64,000 bases of DNA from positions 1,177,723-1,241,722 of the forward strand of contig NZ_KI632509.1 in assembly GCF_000504245.1 (NCBI RefSeq), given 5' to 3'. The position numbers and the translations under genes were made by a program. Below the pieces are notes generated by a model. That model did no database searches and had not been told where the DNA came from. It saw only the letters and a list, made by a program, of their open reading frames with translations. This document shows positions 47,621 to 55,764 of this stretch, one piece after another. Every line of letters starts with the position of its first letter. Position 1 is the stretch's first letter. Origin of the DNA: Haloechinothrix halophila YIM 93223 (GTDB taxonomy: Bacteria > Actinomycetota > Actinomycetes > Mycobacteriales > Pseudonocardiaceae).

Positions 47621-47647
47621 GGAATCATCCGCGGCCGCGTAGACGTT
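47621..47647 (+). promoter_or_regulatory. SigH/SigR-type stress promoter of clpC
   Basis: GGAAT (47621-47625), a 19-bp spacer and GTT (47645-47647) match the GGAAT-N18/19-GTT consensus of the oxidative/thiol stress sigma factor. clpC is a known SigR/SigH target in streptomycetes and corynebacteria. The predicted transcript would have a leader of nearly 200 nt. Upstream, GGTGTGAYGRCGTC occurs twice (47523 and 47552); its role is unclear. Confidence 0.6.
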
Positions 47648-47849
47648 GTGTAGACAGAATCAAAGGCCATGTCGGACGAGCTCCGCAGTGCGACGCACAT
47701 GGGGCCCACTAGGTGAAATACGCCTGAGTGGTTACCCGGCCGACATGGTGTGGCTACTACAGTGGGCTTACGGTGGGATTCCGTATCGCGCACCTGGCGC
47801 GATGCCTGGTCCAGTCCAGGTACCGCCGAGCAGCAGTCAGGGAGTGGAG

Positions 47850-50414
47850 ATGTTCGAGAGGTTCACCGACCGCGCGAGGCGGGTGGTCGTTCTTGCCCAA
47901 GAAGAGGCGAGGATGCTCAACCACAACTACATCGGCACCGAGCACATCCTGCTCGGGCTGATTCACGAGGGCGAGGGCGTCGCGGCGAAGGCGCTCGAGT
48001 CGCTTGGTATCGCGCTGGAGGGTGTGCGCCAGCAGGTCGAGGAGATCATCGGCCAGGGGCAGCAGGCGCCGAGCGGGCACATCCCGTTCACCCCGCGCGC
48101 CAAGAAGGTGCTTGAGCTGTCGCTGCGTGAGGCGCTGCAGCTCGGCCACAACTACATCGGCACCGAGCACATCCTGCTCGGCCTCATCCGCGAGGGTGAA
48201 GGCGTCGCGGCGCAGGTGCTGGTCAAGCTCGGCGCCGACCTGAACCGGGTACGTCAGCAGGTGCTGCAGCTGCTGTCCGGCTACCAGGGCAAGGAGCCGC
48301 AGGAGGCTGGCAGCGGTGGCCGCGAGGGCACGCCGTCGTCGTCGCTGGTGCTTGACCAGTTCGGCCGCAACCTCACCGCATCGGCACGCGAAGGCAAGCT
48401 CGACCCGGTGATAGGCCGGGAGAAGGAAATCGAGCGGGTCATGCAGGTGCTGTCCCGCCGTACCAAGAACAACCCGGTGCTCATCGGTGAGCCCGGTGTC
48501 GGTAAGACCGCTGTCGTCGAGGGGCTGGCGCAGTCCATCGTCAAGGGCGAGGTGCCGGAGACACTCAAGGACAAGCAGCTCTACACGCTCGACCTGGGCT
48601 CGCTGGTCGCGGGCTCGCGCTACCGCGGTGACTTCGAAGAGCGCCTCAAGAAGGTGCTCAAGGAGATCAAGACCCGGGGCGACATCATCCTGTTCATCGA
48701 CGAGCTGCACACGCTGGTCGGTGCCGGTGCCGCCGAGGGCGCGATAGACGCCGCGTCGATCCTGAAGCCGATGCTGGCTCGCGGTGAGCTGCAGACCATC
48801 GGTGCGACCACGCTCGAGGAGTACCGCAAGCACGTCGAGAAGGACGCCGCGCTCGAGCGCCGGTTCCAGCCGATCCAGGTCGGTGAGCCGTCGCTGGAGC
48901 ACACGATCGAGATCCTCAAGGGGCTGCGTGACCGGTACGAGGCGCACCACCGGGTCTCGATCACCGACTCGGCGCTGGTCGCCGCGTCGACGTTGGCGGA
49001 TCGCTACATCAACGACCGGTACCTGCCGGACAAGGCGATCGACCTCATCGACGAGGCCGGTGCGCGGATGCGTATCCGCAGGATGACCGCGCCGCCGGAC
49101 CTGCGTGAGTTCGACGAGAAGATCGCCGACGTTCGCAGGGACAAGGAATCCGCGATCGACGCGCAGGACTTCGAGCGAGCCGCGCGACTGCGTGATGAGG
49201 AGAAGACCCTGCTCGGCCAGAAGTCGGAGCGGGAGAAGCAGTGGAAGGACGGCGACCTCGATGTCGTCGCCGAGGTCGATGACGAGCAGATCGCGGAGGT
49301 GCTGGCCAACTGGACCGGTATCCCGGTGTTCAAGCTCACCGAGGAGGAGACGACCCGTCTGCTCCGCATGGAGGACGAGCTCCACAAGCGGATCATCGGC
49401 CAGGAGGACGCCGTCAGGGCGGTCTCGCAGGCGATCCGGCGTACCCGCGCTGGGCTGAAGGACCCGAAGCGTCCGTCCGGTTCGTTCATCTTCGCCGGTC
49501 CGTCCGGTGTCGGGAAGACCGAGCTGTCCAAGGCGCTGGCGAACTTCCTGTTCGGTGACGACGACGCGCTCATCCAGATCGACATGGGTGAGTTCCACGA
49601 CCGCTACACCGCGTCGCGGCTGTTCGGTGCTCCTCCCGGCTACGTCGGCTACGAGGAAGGCGGCCAGCTCACCGAGAAGGTGCGGCGCAAGCCGTTCTCG
49701 GTGGTGCTGTTCGACGAGATCGAGAAGGCCCACCAGGAGATCTACAACACGCTGCTGCAGGTCCTCGAGGACGGCCGTCTCACCGACGGTCAGGGTCGCA
49801 CGGTCGACTTCAAGAACACCGTGCTGATCTTCACCTCGAACCTCGGTACGCAGGACATCTCCAAGTCGGTGACCCTCGGCTTCGCTTCCACCAGCGACGA
49901 AGGCTCGCGCTACGAGAAGATGAAGCAGAAGGTCAACGAGGAAATGAAGAAGCATTTCCGGCCGGAGTTCCTCAACCGTATCGACGACATCATCGTGTTC
50001 CACCAGCTCACGCAGGACCAGATCGTCGAGATGGTGGATCTGATGACCAACCGCGTCGAGGAGCAGTTGAAGAACAAGGACATGGCCCTCGAGCTGACCT
50101 CGAAGGCGAAGAAGCTGCTCGCCAAGCGCGGCTTCGACCCGGTGCTGGGTGCCCGGCCGCTGCGCCGCACCATCCAGCGCGAGGTCGAGGATCAGCTCTC
50201 GGAGAAGATCCTGTTCGGCGAGGTCGAGACCGGGCAGATCGTCATCGTCGACGTCGAGAACTGGGACGAGGAGTCCGGCCGGGACGACGAGGCTCGCTTC
50301 GTCTTCCGGGGCGAGGGCAAGCCGGTCGACGTACCGGACGCCCCGCCGGTCGACATCGCCGCCACCGGCGGCGAGGGCTCGGGCTCCGGGTCCGGCGAGG
50401 CTGAGTCGGAGTAA
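47850..50414 (+). CDS. clpC: ATP-dependent Clp protease ATP-binding subunit ClpC
   Basis: AAA+ unfoldase of 854 residues that feeds ClpP. It has the double N-terminal Clp repeat ([13 protein letters not shown] twice), AAA domain 1 with Walker A GEPGVGKT at residue 213, the UVR-containing middle domain ([18 protein letters not shown]), and AAA domain 2 with Walker A GPSGVGKT at residue 550. The Gly/Ser/Glu tail is normal for ClpC1. ATG 47850 follows GGAGTGGAG; in-frame upstream codons lie in the leader. ClpC1 is essential in mycobacteria and the target of cyclic-peptide antibiotics. Confidence 0.97.
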   Translation: MFERFTDRARRVVVLAQEEARMLNHNYIGTEHILLGLIHEGEGVAAKALESLGIALEGVRQQVEEIIGQGQQAPSGHIPFTPRAKKVLELSLREALQLGHNYIGTEHILLGLIREGEGVAAQVLVKLGADLNRVRQQVLQLLSGYQGKEPQEAGSGGREGTPSSSLVLDQFGRNLTASAREGKLDPVIGREKEIERVMQVLSRRTKNNPVLIGEPGVGKTAVVEGLAQSIVKGEVPETLKDKQLYTLDLGSLVAGSRYRGDFEERLKKVLKEIKTRGDIILFIDELHTLVGAGAAEGAIDAASILKPMLARGELQTIGATTLEEYRKHVEKDAALERRFQPIQVGEPSLEHTIEILKGLRDRYEAHHRVSITDSALVAASTLADRYINDRYLPDKAIDLIDEAGARMRIRRMTAPPDLREFDEKIADVRRDKESAIDAQDFERAARLRDEEKTLLGQKSEREKQWKDGDLDVVAEVDDEQIAEVLANWTGIPVFKLTEEETTRLLRMEDELHKRIIGQEDAVRAVSQAIRRTRAGLKDPKRPSGSFIFAGPSGVGKTELSKALANFLFGDDDALIQIDMGEFHDRYTASRLFGAPPGYVGYEEGGQLTEKVRRKPFSVVLFDEIEKAHQEIYNTLLQVLEDGRLTDGQGRTVDFKNTVLIFTSNLGTQDISKSVTLGFASTSDEGSRYEKMKQKVNEEMKKHFRPEFLNRIDDIIVFHQLTQDQIVEMVDLMTNRVEEQLKNKDMALELTSKAKKLLAKRGFDPVLGARPLRRTIQREVEDQLSEKILFGEVETGQIVIVDVENWDEESGRDDEARFVFRGEGKPVDVPDAPPVDIAATGGEGSGSGSGEAESE

Positions 50415-50421
50415 AGCCGGA

Positions 50422-50450
50422 GCGGAACCGGCCATGGTGCCGGTTTCCGC
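50422..50450 (+). terminator. First hairpin after clpC
   Basis: An 11-bp arm (50422-50432) pairs with 50439-50450 with one bulged base around a 6-nt loop, 8 bp after the clpC stop. Confidence 0.6.
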
Positions 50451-50467
50451 GACAACAGCACAACGCA

Positions 50468-50516
50468 ACGCACGGAGTGCGGCTCTCCAACCCCGAGGGA
50501 GCCGCACTCCGTGCGT
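50468..50516. terminator. Strong bidirectional hairpin after clpC
   Basis: An 18-bp perfect stem (50468-50485 with 50499-50516) has a 13-nt loop. It lies between convergent clpC and the nuclease-fold gene, and the 21-bp repeat array starts 2 bp after it. Confidence 0.8.
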
Positions 50517-50517
50517 C

Positions 50518-50580
50518 GTGTCCCCCGTTCCCGACGTCGTGTGCCTCGTTCTGGACGTCGTGTGCCTTTCTCTGGACTAG
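50518..50580. repeat. 21-bp tandem array 3 (three diverged units)
   Basis: Units start at 50518, 50539 and 50560, in minus-strand orientation (GGACAC reads as GTGTCC on plus). Units 2 and 3 have GTGTGCC instead of GTGTCC. The last unit ends on the CTA that is the stop codon of the convergent gene. Confidence 0.9.
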
Positions 50581-51611
50581 CCCGGCAGCGTGAGCGTGGC
50601 GAGCACGGCCCGGTGGTCGCTGCCGTCGACGCCGATCACCTCGAAGTCGCGCACGGCCGCGCGCTGATCGACCAACACGTGGTCGAGGGTGACTGGTGGA
50701 GCGGTGCGCCGCTGTGGCCACGTCGTCCGTAGCGCGTCGCCGGTCTGCTCGGCGGCGTCGACATAACCAGAGTCGAGCACACGGCGCAGTTCGGCGTGAT
50801 CGAGCGTGGCGTTGAAGTCGCCCGCCAGGATGCGCGCGGGGCCGTCGCCGGGGGGCGCGGGCAGGCCGCGTAATTCCTGCCGCCAGTCATCCACCTTGCT
50901 CACCGGGGGTATCGGATGAACGCCGACTACGTCGACGTCCGTTTCGTCGAGCCGCACCCGCACGCTCGGCTGCGCCAGCAGCGACGGCCCGGCCAGCGAC
51001 AGTTCCCGCACCGGATGCCGTGACGCGATGCCCGAACCGACCGCGGCCGCGGCGGGTTCGAACGCCCGGTGCGGCATCACATCGGAAAGGCCGGCCTTGT
51101 CTAGCGCCGATGCCGCCGCGGCGTCGAGCTCCAGCAGGACAAGGACGTCGACGTCGCGTTCGCGGACGAGTTCTACTACCTCGGTGGTATCAGCGGCACC
51201 GTAGAAGAGGTTGAGTGCGAGCACCCGGACGGTTGGACCTGATGCCGTGGGCTGCGGGTCGGCGAGCACGCGCGGCACGAGGGGCGCGGCAAGGGCGATG
51301 CTCAGCGCGACGGCCACGGCCGCCGTCCGCCAGCGACGGGCGAGCAGCGCGATAGCGGCGAGTAGCCCGCCCGCGAGTGCGACGTACGGGTTCAGTGCGA
51401 TGGCCGCTGCGGTGTGCCGATTGCCGTCGGTGTCCAACAGGCCGGAGACACCCAGCCGCAGCACGGCGTATGCCGCGAGCCCGATGACGGCTGCTGCGAG
51501 CGCTGCGGTGACCCACCGGTTGCGGCGGCGGGTGTGCGGGCTCGGCGCGGGTGGCTCGGTGGACTCGGCTGCCGGTGTGGGCTGGTCCCCGGTAACGGTC
51601 ACGCCGTCCAC
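50577..51611 (-). CDS. Membrane endonuclease/exonuclease/phosphatase-fold protein
   Basis: A 344-residue protein with an N-terminal Pro-rich segment, three transmembrane helices (WVTAALAAAVIGLAAYAV, ALAGGLLAAIALL, AAVAVALSIALAAPLV) and a C-terminal EEP domain outside the membrane: VRVLALNLFYGAAD, VLLELDAAAA, ILAGDFNATLDH and DHRAVLATL. The Asn, Glu, Asp/Asn and final Asp-His residues of the fold are present, so it is probably active as a metal-dependent phosphodiesterase. The substrate is unknown. Its stop codon is the edge of array 3. Confidence 0.85.
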   Translation of the reverse strand: MDGVTVTGDQPTPAAESTEPPAPSPHTRRRNRWVTAALAAAVIGLAAYAVLRLGVSGLLDTDGNRHTAAAIALNPYVALAGGLLAAIALLARRWRTAAVAVALSIALAAPLVPRVLADPQPTASGPTVRVLALNLFYGAADTTEVVELVRERDVDVLVLLELDAAAASALDKAGLSDVMPHRAFEPAAAAVGSGIASRHPVRELSLAGPSLLAQPSVRVRLDETDVDVVGVHPIPPVSKVDDWRQELRGLPAPPGDGPARILAGDFNATLDHAELRRVLDSGYVDAAEQTGDALRTTWPQRRTAPPVTLDHVLVDQRAAVRDFEVIGVDGSDHRAVLATLTLPG

Positions 51612-51775
51612 TCTGCCTGGTGTCTCGTAGGAAGACCGTCAAGGCACATGCGACGACGTCGCCGCACCTGGCAGGTGGGCGGACACCTGGAACGGGTGGC
51701 CATTCGCCTATGGGCCAGCACTTGCGACTGCTAGGTTCGGCCGACGTGTTTCCGTCGCTTTGGGGCCTACCAACC

Positions 51776-52147
51776 ATGACAAGTACCGGCACCGCCATCC
51801 AACCCGTCCTCTGCAGCAACGATGTGCCGCGCCTGCGGGCCTTCTACTCGGATCTTTTCGGCGCCGAGCAGACGTTTCGCATGCCGGACGAAGGTGACGC
51901 GTTCTTCATAGGGCTCCGGGTCGGTTCTTCCGACTTGGGAATCGTCGCCGACGAGCAGGGCGCTGCCGCGCAGCCCGGACGGATCATCGTGACGGTCTTC
52001 GTGGACAACGTCGATGACCTGTTGCCCAAGGTGGAAGCGGCTGGCGGGACGTTGATCGGCCCGGCTAACGACATGCCGTGGGGGCATCGGGTAGCGCATG
52101 TCGCTGACCCCGATGGCAACCCTGTCAACATCACCCAGGTGCTCTGA
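51776..52147 (+). CDS. VOC (glyoxalase/bleomycin-resistance) family protein
   Basis: A 123-residue protein with the paired beta-alpha-beta-beta-beta VOC fold: IQPVLCSNDVPRLRAFYSDLFGAEQTFRMPDEGD, then IIVTVFVDNVDDLLPKVEAAGGTLIGPANDMPWGHRVAHVADPDGNPVNITQ. Such proteins bind a metal or small ligand; the role cannot be set. ATG 51776 is chosen by homology length; in-frame upstream codons are unlikely to be used. Confidence 0.85.
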   Translation: MTSTGTAIQPVLCSNDVPRLRAFYSDLFGAEQTFRMPDEGDAFFIGLRVGSSDLGIVADEQGAAAQPGRIIVTVFVDNVDDLLPKVEAAGGTLIGPANDMPWGHRVAHVADPDGNPVNITQVL

Positions 52148-52152
52148 CCGCA

Positions 52153-52215
52153 CCATACGGCGTCCTGAGCGGGGAACACGCCGTCCGGAACGCGGGACAC
52201 GACGTATCGGGGCCT
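52153..52215. repeat. 21-bp tandem array 4 (three diverged units)
   Basis: Units start at 52153, 52174 and 52195 in plus orientation; unit 2 begins GAACAC and unit 3 GGACAC. The array fills the gap between convergent genes, starting 5 bp after the VOC stop and touching the sirtuin stop (52215-52217). Confidence 0.85.
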
Positions 52216-53039
52216 CACAGTCTGGCATCGATCGCCCGCAGCGCCTCCAACGCGCCAATACCCAGCGAGACGCCCTTGCCGCCGGGGATATCCGGCTCGC
52301 GTGGGTTGATCCGCACCAGCGCGCCGGTGTCGATGCTCGCGGACTCCGCGTGCATCCGGACGGTCGGAATCGCCAGGCCAGCGCCAAGTTCGACTACCAC
52401 GAGGTCGTGATGCCGCGCTTGCCATTTCCGTAGCGCGTCGAGCTGTTCCTGGCTGCGGTCCGGCACCCAGTTGGCGTCGCCAAACATCAGGATGTTCGGC
52501 CGCGCGGCGGCGCCGCACCGTTCACACCGGGGCAGCGGCGAGCACGCCCGCATGGTCGCCTCGTCGACGTCGACTACGACGTCATCGGCGGGCCACACCG
52601 CACCCGAGCAGCCGATGCCGCACTGGAGATGGTGGATCGAGCCGTGCACCTCGGCGACGGTGTCGAAGCCCGCGCGCTGGAAGTGACCGTCGACGTTGGA
52701 CGTGAACACCGCGGCACCGCCGTCGAGGCCGTCACCCCACTGGCGCAGCAGGTCGAACCCCTCGTGCGGGACGGTGCGCCGGTACAGCGACAGCCGGTGA
52801 CCGTAGAAACCCCACGCCAGCTCGGGGTTGGTGGCGAAATGCTCCGGATCGGCCAACTCCGTGAAACGGTAGCCGAGCCGTGCGTACGGCGGATACGCCC
52901 GCCAAAACCCCTCGTTGCCCCGGAAGTCGGGCAACCCGGAGTCGACGCCCATGCCAGCCCCCGCGCACACCAGCAGTGCCCCGGCATTGGCGACCAGTTC
53001 AGCCGCGCGGGTGTAGTCGGAGTCGTCCGAGTCCGTCAC
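52215..53039 (-). CDS. Sir2-like NAD-dependent deacylase
   Basis: A 274-residue sirtuin-fold protein: the NAD-binding CAGAGMGVDSGLPDFRGNEGFWRAYPPYA, FTSNVDGHFQRAGF (in place of TQNID), the catalytic His in EVHGSIHHLQC, a zinc site formed by CGIGC and CERCG, and the second NAD loop VVELGAGLAIPTVR. The variant motifs place it away from classic CobB, in a bacterial subgroup with unclear acyl preference. Its ATG overlaps the mhuD stop (ATGA), so the two are co-translated. Confidence 0.88.
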   Translation of the reverse strand: MTDSDDSDYTRAAELVANAGALLVCAGAGMGVDSGLPDFRGNEGFWRAYPPYARLGYRFTELADPEHFATNPELAWGFYGHRLSLYRRTVPHEGFDLLRQWGDGLDGGAAVFTSNVDGHFQRAGFDTVAEVHGSIHHLQCGIGCSGAVWPADDVVVDVDEATMRACSPLPRCERCGAAARPNILMFGDANWVPDRSQEQLDALRKWQARHHDLVVVELGAGLAIPTVRMHAESASIDTGALVRINPREPDIPGGKGVSLGIGALEALRAIDARL

Positions 53040-53344
53040 GCCGAGGGATCGGAACGCAGCACGACTTCGAATTCCAGCAGGCTCGCACCGGTCGCCACCG
53101 GATTGCGCGCCTCACCCGCATGGGCTTCCTTGGCGGGCCCCTGCGCCCAGTTTTGGAAGTCCTCCTCGGTCTCCCACTTGGTGTAGACGAAGTACCGATT
53201 GTCACCTTTGATCGGTCGTAGCAGTTCGAACCCGAGGAAGCCGGGCGCGGAGTCGACACTGCCCGCCCGGGCGGCGAAGCGCTTCTCCAGCTCCTCACCC
53301 GCGCCGTCGGGGACCTCGATCGCGTTGATCTTCACAACAGCCAT
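53036..53344 (-). CDS. mhuD: Heme-degrading monooxygenase MhuD
   Basis: A 102-residue antibiotic-biosynthesis-monooxygenase fold protein that aligns almost end to end with the M. tuberculosis heme-degrading enzyme as I recall it: VVKINAIEVP at the start, PGFLGFELLRP, and NPVATGASLLEFEVVL at the end. The heme-pocket residues Asn7, Trp66 and His75 are all present. It opens heme to release iron. ATG 53344 gives the family length; the frame stays open upstream through the 21-bp array (to 53497), but that part is repeat-derived. It is coupled to the sirtuin gene. Confidence 0.92.
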   Translation of the reverse strand: MAVVKINAIEVPDGAGEELEKRFAARAGSVDSAPGFLGFELLRPIKGDNRYFVYTKWETEEDFQNWAQGPAKEAHAGEARNPVATGASLLEFEVVLRSDPSA

Positions 53345-53386
53345 GGCCCCAGCGTACTGTTCGGCAGTCCCCATCGCCCGAGTGCG

Positions 53387-53512
53387 GGACACGGCGTCCG
53401 GAGCGGGGAACACACCGTCGGGAATGCAGGACACGGCGTCGGGAGTGCAGGACACGGCGTCGGGAGTGCGAGACACGACGTCGGGAGTGCAGGACACGGC
53501 GTCGGGAGTGCC
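53387..53512. repeat. 21-bp tandem array 5 (six units)
   Basis: Six plus-oriented units start at 53387, 53408, 53429, 53450, 53471 and 53492. Units 3, 4 and 6 share GGACACGGCGTC then GGGAGTGC; unit 2 is the most diverged. The array ends on the first base of the M1 peptidase stop codon (53512-53514) and ends 43 bp before the mhuD start. The frame is open through it on the minus strand. Confidence 0.95.
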
Positions 53513-54948
53513 TACGGCCGCAGTGTGCCGGGGTAGAGGTGCTCGTCCGATGGGATCTCGTCACCCCGGAACCACACGTCGAAGAACTCACCCAGCTCGA
53601 CATCGGTGCGCTCGCTGACGAACTGTTCGAACTCCGGCCACGAGGCGTTGCCGTGCTGGTGTTCCTGCGGCCATTCCCGCAGCACCTGGTCGAAGACGTC
53701 GTCCCCGATCGTGCGGCGCAGCGCGTGCATGGCGAGCTTCGACTTGCCGTACATGCCGTCGAACTCGTTGCCAGCGCCCATCTCGTGCAGTTTGCTCTCC
53801 CAGAACGAGTCGTCGCCGCTGAGCTGATCCACCTGTTCGCGGTAGAAGCGATCGAGGTCCGTGTCGTCCTTCGCCTCGGCCCACAGCCATTCGCTGTAGC
53901 TGGCGAAACACTCACTCAGGCACAGATCGGACCAGGACTCGATCGTCACCGAGTTGCCGTGCCACTGATGGGCGTATTCGTGCACGACAGTGTCCAGATC
54001 AGCCCAGGACGCGTAGGTCGGTCGCCCCTGGGTCTCCAGCGCGAACGAGATGCTGTCGCTCATGTAGATCCCGCCTGCCGTGCGCTGCGGGTACGGCCCG
54101 AACTTGCTGCTCAGAAACTCGACGATCTCCTCGGCCCGTGCCTCGAGTTCACGCTTGCCCTCCTGACCGGGCGCATACGCGGACAGCACGGGTGTGCCGT
54201 CGTCCAGCCGGGACCGCTCGACGGTGAACTTGTCGATCGCCACCGTGGTGACGTAGCTGGCGGCAGGGTTGGTCTCCTCCCAGGTGTAGGTCGTCCAGCC
54301 ATCCTTGGTGCGCCGCGAGGTCTGCTTGCCGATCGACACCGCGACCCAGTCCTTTGGCACCCGCGCGGAGAGCGTGAACGTCGCCTTGTCGCGTGGTGTC
54401 TCGTTGACCGGATACCAGAACGACGCCGAGTGCGGTTCGCCGAGCGCGTAACTGCCTCCTGACGACGTCGTCAACCAGCCGACGGTGGCGAACTCGTCCT
54501 CGTCGGTGCTGGTCGGCTCGCCGTTGTAGCGCACCCGAGTGACGACGTCGTCGCCCTTGCCGATCGGCTCCGCGGGCGTGATGACCAGCTCGTGTTCGTG
54601 CTTCCGGGCGAACTCTGCCTGTTCATCGTTGACCGTCACGGACTTCACGTCGAACCCGCGCAGGTCGAGGTTGAAGCGGGTCAGCGGTTGCGTGGCTGTC
54701 GCGGTGATCGTGGTGTCGCCGTCGAGGTGCTTGCGATGTGGGTCGTAGCTGATGTCGACGTCGTAGCCGCGTACGTCATAGCCGCCGTTTCCCTGGGTGG
54801 GGTAGTACGGATCGCCAGCGCCCGCCGCGCCGTGGGTGGGCTTCGTCGCCGTCGGTGGGGCCTCCTCGGCGTCGCGGGCCGGGCCGGTACACCCGGTTAG
54901 GGTAAGCGCGAGGCAGCAGAGCAGCAGCCGCTGTGGAGAGACAGTCAC
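53512..54948 (-). CDS. M1-family metallopeptidase lipoprotein
   Basis: A 478-residue lipoprotein (lipobox LTGC) in the position of mycobacterial lpqF but of the M1 aminopeptidase family. An N-terminal beta domain (GYDVDISYDPHRKHLDGDTTITATATQ) precedes the catalytic domain, with HEYAH at 323-327 and the third zinc ligand Glu346 (HEXXH-x18-E). The usual GAMEN loop reads SFALETQG. It lacks the C-terminal ERAP domain. GTG 54948 has no Shine-Dalgarno; TAGGCT on the minus strand (54955-54960) lies 6 nt upstream, suggesting leaderless translation. Confidence 0.85.
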   Translation of the reverse strand: MTVSPQRLLLCCLALTLTGCTGPARDAEEAPPTATKPTHGAAGAGDPYYPTQGNGGYDVRGYDVDISYDPHRKHLDGDTTITATATQPLTRFNLDLRGFDVKSVTVNDEQAEFARKHEHELVITPAEPIGKGDDVVTRVRYNGEPTSTDEDEFATVGWLTTSSGGSYALGEPHSASFWYPVNETPRDKATFTLSARVPKDWVAVSIGKQTSRRTKDGWTTYTWEETNPAASYVTTVAIDKFTVERSRLDDGTPVLSAYAPGQEGKRELEARAEEIVEFLSSKFGPYPQRTAGGIYMSDSISFALETQGRPTYASWADLDTVVHEYAHQWHGNSVTIESWSDLCLSECFASYSEWLWAEAKDDTDLDRFYREQVDQLSGDDSFWESKLHEMGAGNEFDGMYGKSKLAMHALRRTIGDDVFDQVLREWPQEHQHGNASWPEFEQFVSERTDVELGEFFDVWFRGDEIPSDEHLYPGTLRP

Positions 54949-54954
54949 ACGAGG

Positions 54955-54960
54955 AGCCTA
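54955..54960 (-). promoter_or_regulatory. Leaderless -10 box overlapping the divergent gene's RBS
   Basis: TAGGCT on the minus strand, 6 nt before the M1 GTG, overlaps the GAGGAG ribosome binding site (54951-54956) of the plus-strand hydrolase. Only 13 bp separate the two start codons. Confidence 0.45.
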
Positions 54961-54961
54961 A

Positions 54962-55732
54962 GTGACGCAGCGACCGTGGGTCGTCGATTTCGGCGGGACG
55001 GGGCAGCCGATCGTCCTGCTGCATGGGCTGATGGGGCGCGCCCGCACCTGGTGGCCGGTGGCGCGATGGCTGACCGGGCACGGCCATGTCGTCGGTCTCG
55101 ATGCGCGGGCGCACGGACGCAATCCGTACCGCGCCGCGTGCCGCACCGAGGACTTCGTCGCGGACGTCGCCGCGCTGATCCGCTCGCTCGACGCGGGACC
55201 CGCGGTGCTGATCGGTCACTCCATGGGCGGGCTGCACGCGTGGATGACGGCGGCGCGGCATCCCCAGCTGGTGCGGGCCGTCGTCGTCGAGGACATGGCA
55301 CCCGACCAGCGGGGCAGGACCGTCGAGGCGTGGCGGGGGTACTTCGAGTCGTGGCCGGTGCCCTTCCAGTCGCTGGCGCACGTGCGGGAGTTCTTCGCCC
55401 CATACGGTGACTACTTCGTCGAGTGCATGACCGAACGCGAGGACGGCTACTACCTGCTCGCCGATCTGAACGAGCTGTACGAGATCGCGGCGGAGTGGGG
55501 CGAACGGGACTACTGGGACGACGTCGATGCGATCAAGTGCCCATTGCTGGTGGTCGAGGCTGAGCACACCGCGATGCCGATCGGGCAGCAGGCGGAGCTA
55601 GCCGCGAGGGTGCCGGACGGTGAGCACGTGCGGATTCCCGGCACTGGCCACGTCGTCCACGCCGACGCGCCGGAGGCATACCGCGACGCCGTGGCGGGGT
55701 TCTTGCGGCGCGTCGCGGCGCGCGGTGAATGA
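54962..55732 (+). CDS. Alpha/beta hydrolase
   Basis: A 256-residue cytoplasmic hydrolase: VLLHGLMGRARTWWPVARWL (oxyanion HG), the nucleophile elbow IGHSMGG, the acid in VVEAEHT and the catalytic His in GTGHVVHADAPEAY. A long cap region between residues 125 and 190 is rich in Tyr/Trp. It corresponds in place to Rv3591c. The substrate is unknown. GTG 54962 follows GAGGAG. It is divergent from the M1 gene with only 13 bp between. Confidence 0.85.
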   Translation: MTQRPWVVDFGGTGQPIVLLHGLMGRARTWWPVARWLTGHGHVVGLDARAHGRNPYRAACRTEDFVADVAALIRSLDAGPAVLIGHSMGGLHAWMTAARHPQLVRAVVVEDMAPDQRGRTVEAWRGYFESWPVPFQSLAHVREFFAPYGDYFVECMTEREDGYYLLADLNELYEIAAEWGERDYWDDVDAIKCPLLVVEAEHTAMPIGQQAELAARVPDGEHVRIPGTGHVVHADAPEAYRDAVAGFLRRVAARGE

Positions 55733-55764
55733 CGCTTCCCGCATTGGCCGCGGTGAAGGCTCCT

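Noticed and set aside
53345..53497. N-terminal extension of MhuD through the repeat array
   Set aside because: The extension is translated repeat with no homology, and the family start (MxVVKINAIEV) is at 53344.
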